Positions 62,284 through 64,000 of a stretch of 64,000 nt of DNA are shown here, one piece after another. Source of the DNA: Pseudomonas prosekii (GTDB lineage Bacteria > Pseudomonadota > Gammaproteobacteria > Pseudomonadales > Pseudomonadaceae); contig NZ_LT629762.1 in the NCBI RefSeq assembly GCF_900105155.1, positions 5,341,501-5,405,500 on the forward strand. Direction: 5' to 3'. Under the pieces are notes generated by a model that had not been told where the DNA came from, did not search any database, and saw only the letters and a list, made by a program, of their open reading frames with translations. The position numbers and the translations under genes are program-made. The number at the start of each line of letters is the position of its first letter. Position 1 is the stretch's first letter.

Positions 62284-63936
62284 ATGCTGAAGAAACTCAA
62301 CACGGCCCTGCTGGGGCTGGCTTTGTCGATGGGGATCACGTCCGCTCAAGCGGAAGAGGCAAAGAAAGTCGATGTGCTGCTGATTGGCGGCGGCATCATG
62401 AGCGCGACCCTGGGTGTCTGGCTCAACGAGCTGCAACCGGACTGGTCGATGGAAATGGTCGAGCGCCTCGATGGCGTCGCCCAGGAAAGCTCCAATGGCT
62501 GGAATAATGCCGGTACCGGTCACTCCGCACTGGCCGAGCTGAACTACACGCCGGAAGACGAGAACGGCAAGGTGCAGATCCCGAAAGCCGTTGAAATCAA
62601 CGAAGCTTTCCAGATCTCCCGCCAGTTCTGGTCGTGGCAGGTTCAGCAAGGCGTCCTGAAGAACCCGCGTTCGTTCATCAACTCCACTCCGCACATGAGC
62701 TTTGTGTGGGGCGATGACAACATCAAGTTCCTGAAAAAACGCTACGAAGCCCTGCAAGCGAGCCCGCTGTTCGCCGGCATGCAGTATTCCGAAGACCCGG
62801 CGCAGATCGCCAAGTGGGTTCCGCTGATGATGGAAGGGCGTGACCCGAGCCAGAAAATCGCGGCCACCTGGACGCCGATCGGCACGGACGTGAACTTCGG
62901 CGAAATCACCCGCCAGTTCGTTGCGCACCTGCAAACCACGCCCAAGTTCGACTTGAAGCTGTCCAGTGAAGTACAGGACATCACCAAGAACGACGACGGC
63001 ACCTGGCGCGTCAGCTACAAGAACCTGAAAGACGGCACCAAAACCGAAACCGACGCCAAGTTCGTCTTCATCGGCGCGGGCGGCGGTGCATTGCACTTGC
63101 TGCAGAAGTCCGGCATTCCTGAAGCCAAGGAATACGCAGGCTTCCCGGTGGGCGGCTCGTTCCTCGTGACCGAGAACCCGACCATCGCCGAGCAACACTT
63201 GGCCAAGGCCTACGGTAAAGCTTCGGTGGGCGCACCGCCGATGTCGGTTCCGCACCTGGACACCCGTGTTCTGGACGGCAAGCGCGTCATTCTGTTTGGC
63301 CCATTCGCGACCTTCAGCACCAAGTTCCTCAAAGAAGGCTCGTACCTGGACCTGCTGACCAGCACCACCACCCACAACATCTGGCCGATGACCAAAGTCG
63401 GGATCAAGGAATACCCGCTGGTCGAGTACCTTGCTGGCCAACTCATGCTGTCTGACGAAGACCGCCTGAACGCCCTGAAAGAGTACTTCCCGAACGCCAA
63501 AGCTGAAGACTGGCGCCTGTGGCAAGCCGGCCAACGCGTGCAAATCATCAAGCGTGATGAAGCGGCCGGTGGCGTGCTGAAACTGGGCACCGAGATCGTG
63601 ACCTCCGCTGACGGCTCCATCGCCGGTCTGCTGGGCGCATCGCCGGGCGCATCGACCGCTGCACCGATCATGCTGTCGGTCCTGCAAAAGGTCTTCAAGG
63701 ACCAGGTTGCTTCGCCAGCCTGGCAGGAAAAACTGCATCAGATCGTGCCAAGCTACGGCACTCAGTTGAACGGCAATCCTGAGAAAGTCGCAGAAGAGTG
63801 GGCTTACACCGCCAAGGTGTTGCAGCTGACTACTCCGCCGGTAATCCCTCAGGCAGCAGCCCCGGCTGCTACTGCTGCACCGACTGAAGCACCAGCGGCC
63901 GCTAAAGCCAATGCTGCCAGTGACATGGCTCTGTAA
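62284..63936 (+). CDS. mqo: Malate:quinone oxidoreductase with N-terminal signal peptide
   Basis: 550 residues from ATG 62284 (GTG 62275 is possible). FAD-binding [19 protein letters not shown] begins only at residue ~30. The MQO-type core ([62 protein letters not shown]) is complete. It oxidises malate to oxaloacetate and reduces quinone. Unusual are a Sec-like signal ([15 protein letters not shown]) and an Ala/Pro-rich tail of some 35 residues; most MQOs are cytoplasmic and lack both. Confidence 0.93.
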   Translation: MLKKLNTALLGLALSMGITSAQAEEAKKVDVLLIGGGIMSATLGVWLNELQPDWSMEMVERLDGVAQESSNGWNNAGTGHSALAELNYTPEDENGKVQIPKAVEINEAFQISRQFWSWQVQQGVLKNPRSFINSTPHMSFVWGDDNIKFLKKRYEALQASPLFAGMQYSEDPAQIAKWVPLMMEGRDPSQKIAATWTPIGTDVNFGEITRQFVAHLQTTPKFDLKLSSEVQDITKNDDGTWRVSYKNLKDGTKTETDAKFVFIGAGGGALHLLQKSGIPEAKEYAGFPVGGSFLVTENPTIAEQHLAKAYGKASVGAPPMSVPHLDTRVLDGKRVILFGPFATFSTKFLKEGSYLDLLTSTTTHNIWPMTKVGIKEYPLVEYLAGQLMLSDEDRLNALKEYFPNAKAEDWRLWQAGQRVQIIKRDEAAGGVLKLGTEIVTSADGSIAGLLGASPGASTAAPIMLSVLQKVFKDQVASPAWQEKLHQIVPSYGTQLNGNPEKVAEEWAYTAKVLQLTTPPVIPQAAAPAATAAPTEAPAAAKANAASDMAL

Positions 63937-63952
63937 CTAACAGCCAGATCGC

Positions 63953-63992
63953 AAAAAGCCCACTGAACCGGCAACGGTCAGTGGGCTTTTTT
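63953..63992 (+). terminator. Rho-independent terminator of mqo
   Basis: AAAAAGCCCACTGA (63953-63966) pairs with TCAGTGGGCTTTTTT (63978-63992), a 14-base stem with an 11-base loop and a U tract. Confidence 0.95.
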
Positions 63993-64000
63993 GTGGGTGG

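Overview
The window is a high-GC Pseudomonas chromosome segment, most like the P. fluorescens group. The evidence is the strongly G/C-ending codons, many REP/REPIN palindromes of the TGTAGGAGCGAGCTTGCTCGCG type, and genes typical of that group (dhcA-dhcB-atoB, mqo, DUF2388, DUF2790, phosphatidylcholine synthase). No rRNA, tRNA, transposase, phage or CRISPR was found.

Positions 1-33774 look like one large manganese-oxidation locus. It starts with the 3' part of a very large multicopper oxidase of the MnxG/McoA type. A beta-propeller protein, two SCO copper chaperones, a cytochrome c/periplasmic-binding fusion and a parvulin isomerase follow on the same strand. Next comes a tightly overlapping operon (10655-20455): a lone receiver, a GspE-type ATPase, PilM/N/O/P-like proteins, a lipoprotein secretin and three pseudopilins. 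It runs directly into the curli export genes csgE, csgF and csgG. On the opposite strand (26949-21323) lie two paralogous secreted proteins, a CsgB-like nucleator and a 20-repeat giant curlin. After a RES/Xre toxin-antitoxin pair come two sister histidine kinases and an NtrC-type regulator that match MnxS1, MnxS2 and MnxR, known to be required for Mn(II) oxidation in P. putida GB-1.

Both the secretion/csgEFG operon and the curlin operon have a sigma54-like GG-N10-GC promoter, and upstream of each is a CCCCA-N4-TGGGG palindrome. I infer that MnxR drives both, so that oxidase, exporter and amyloid matrix form one regulated system. This inference is the main discovery claim.

From 33895 the window is ordinary accessory and core genome: a methyltransferase, an AstE/AspA-like deacylase, an esterase, membrane and periplasmic proteins, the Mn2+ importer mntH, a dehydrocarnitine/acetoacetate CoA-transferase operon with a divergent LysR gene, a sirtuin, a bufBC-like MNIO pair, an OmpR/EnvZ pair diverging from a DUF2790 gene, a DipZ-type thiol-redox protein, a second methyltransferase, pcs, a TerB-like protein, small secreted proteins, a PL7 alginate lyase, DNA-repair-like and DUF72 proteins, and an mqo with a signal peptide. 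TGTAT direct repeats shared by the bufBC and OmpR/DUF2790 promoters suggest a second small regulon.
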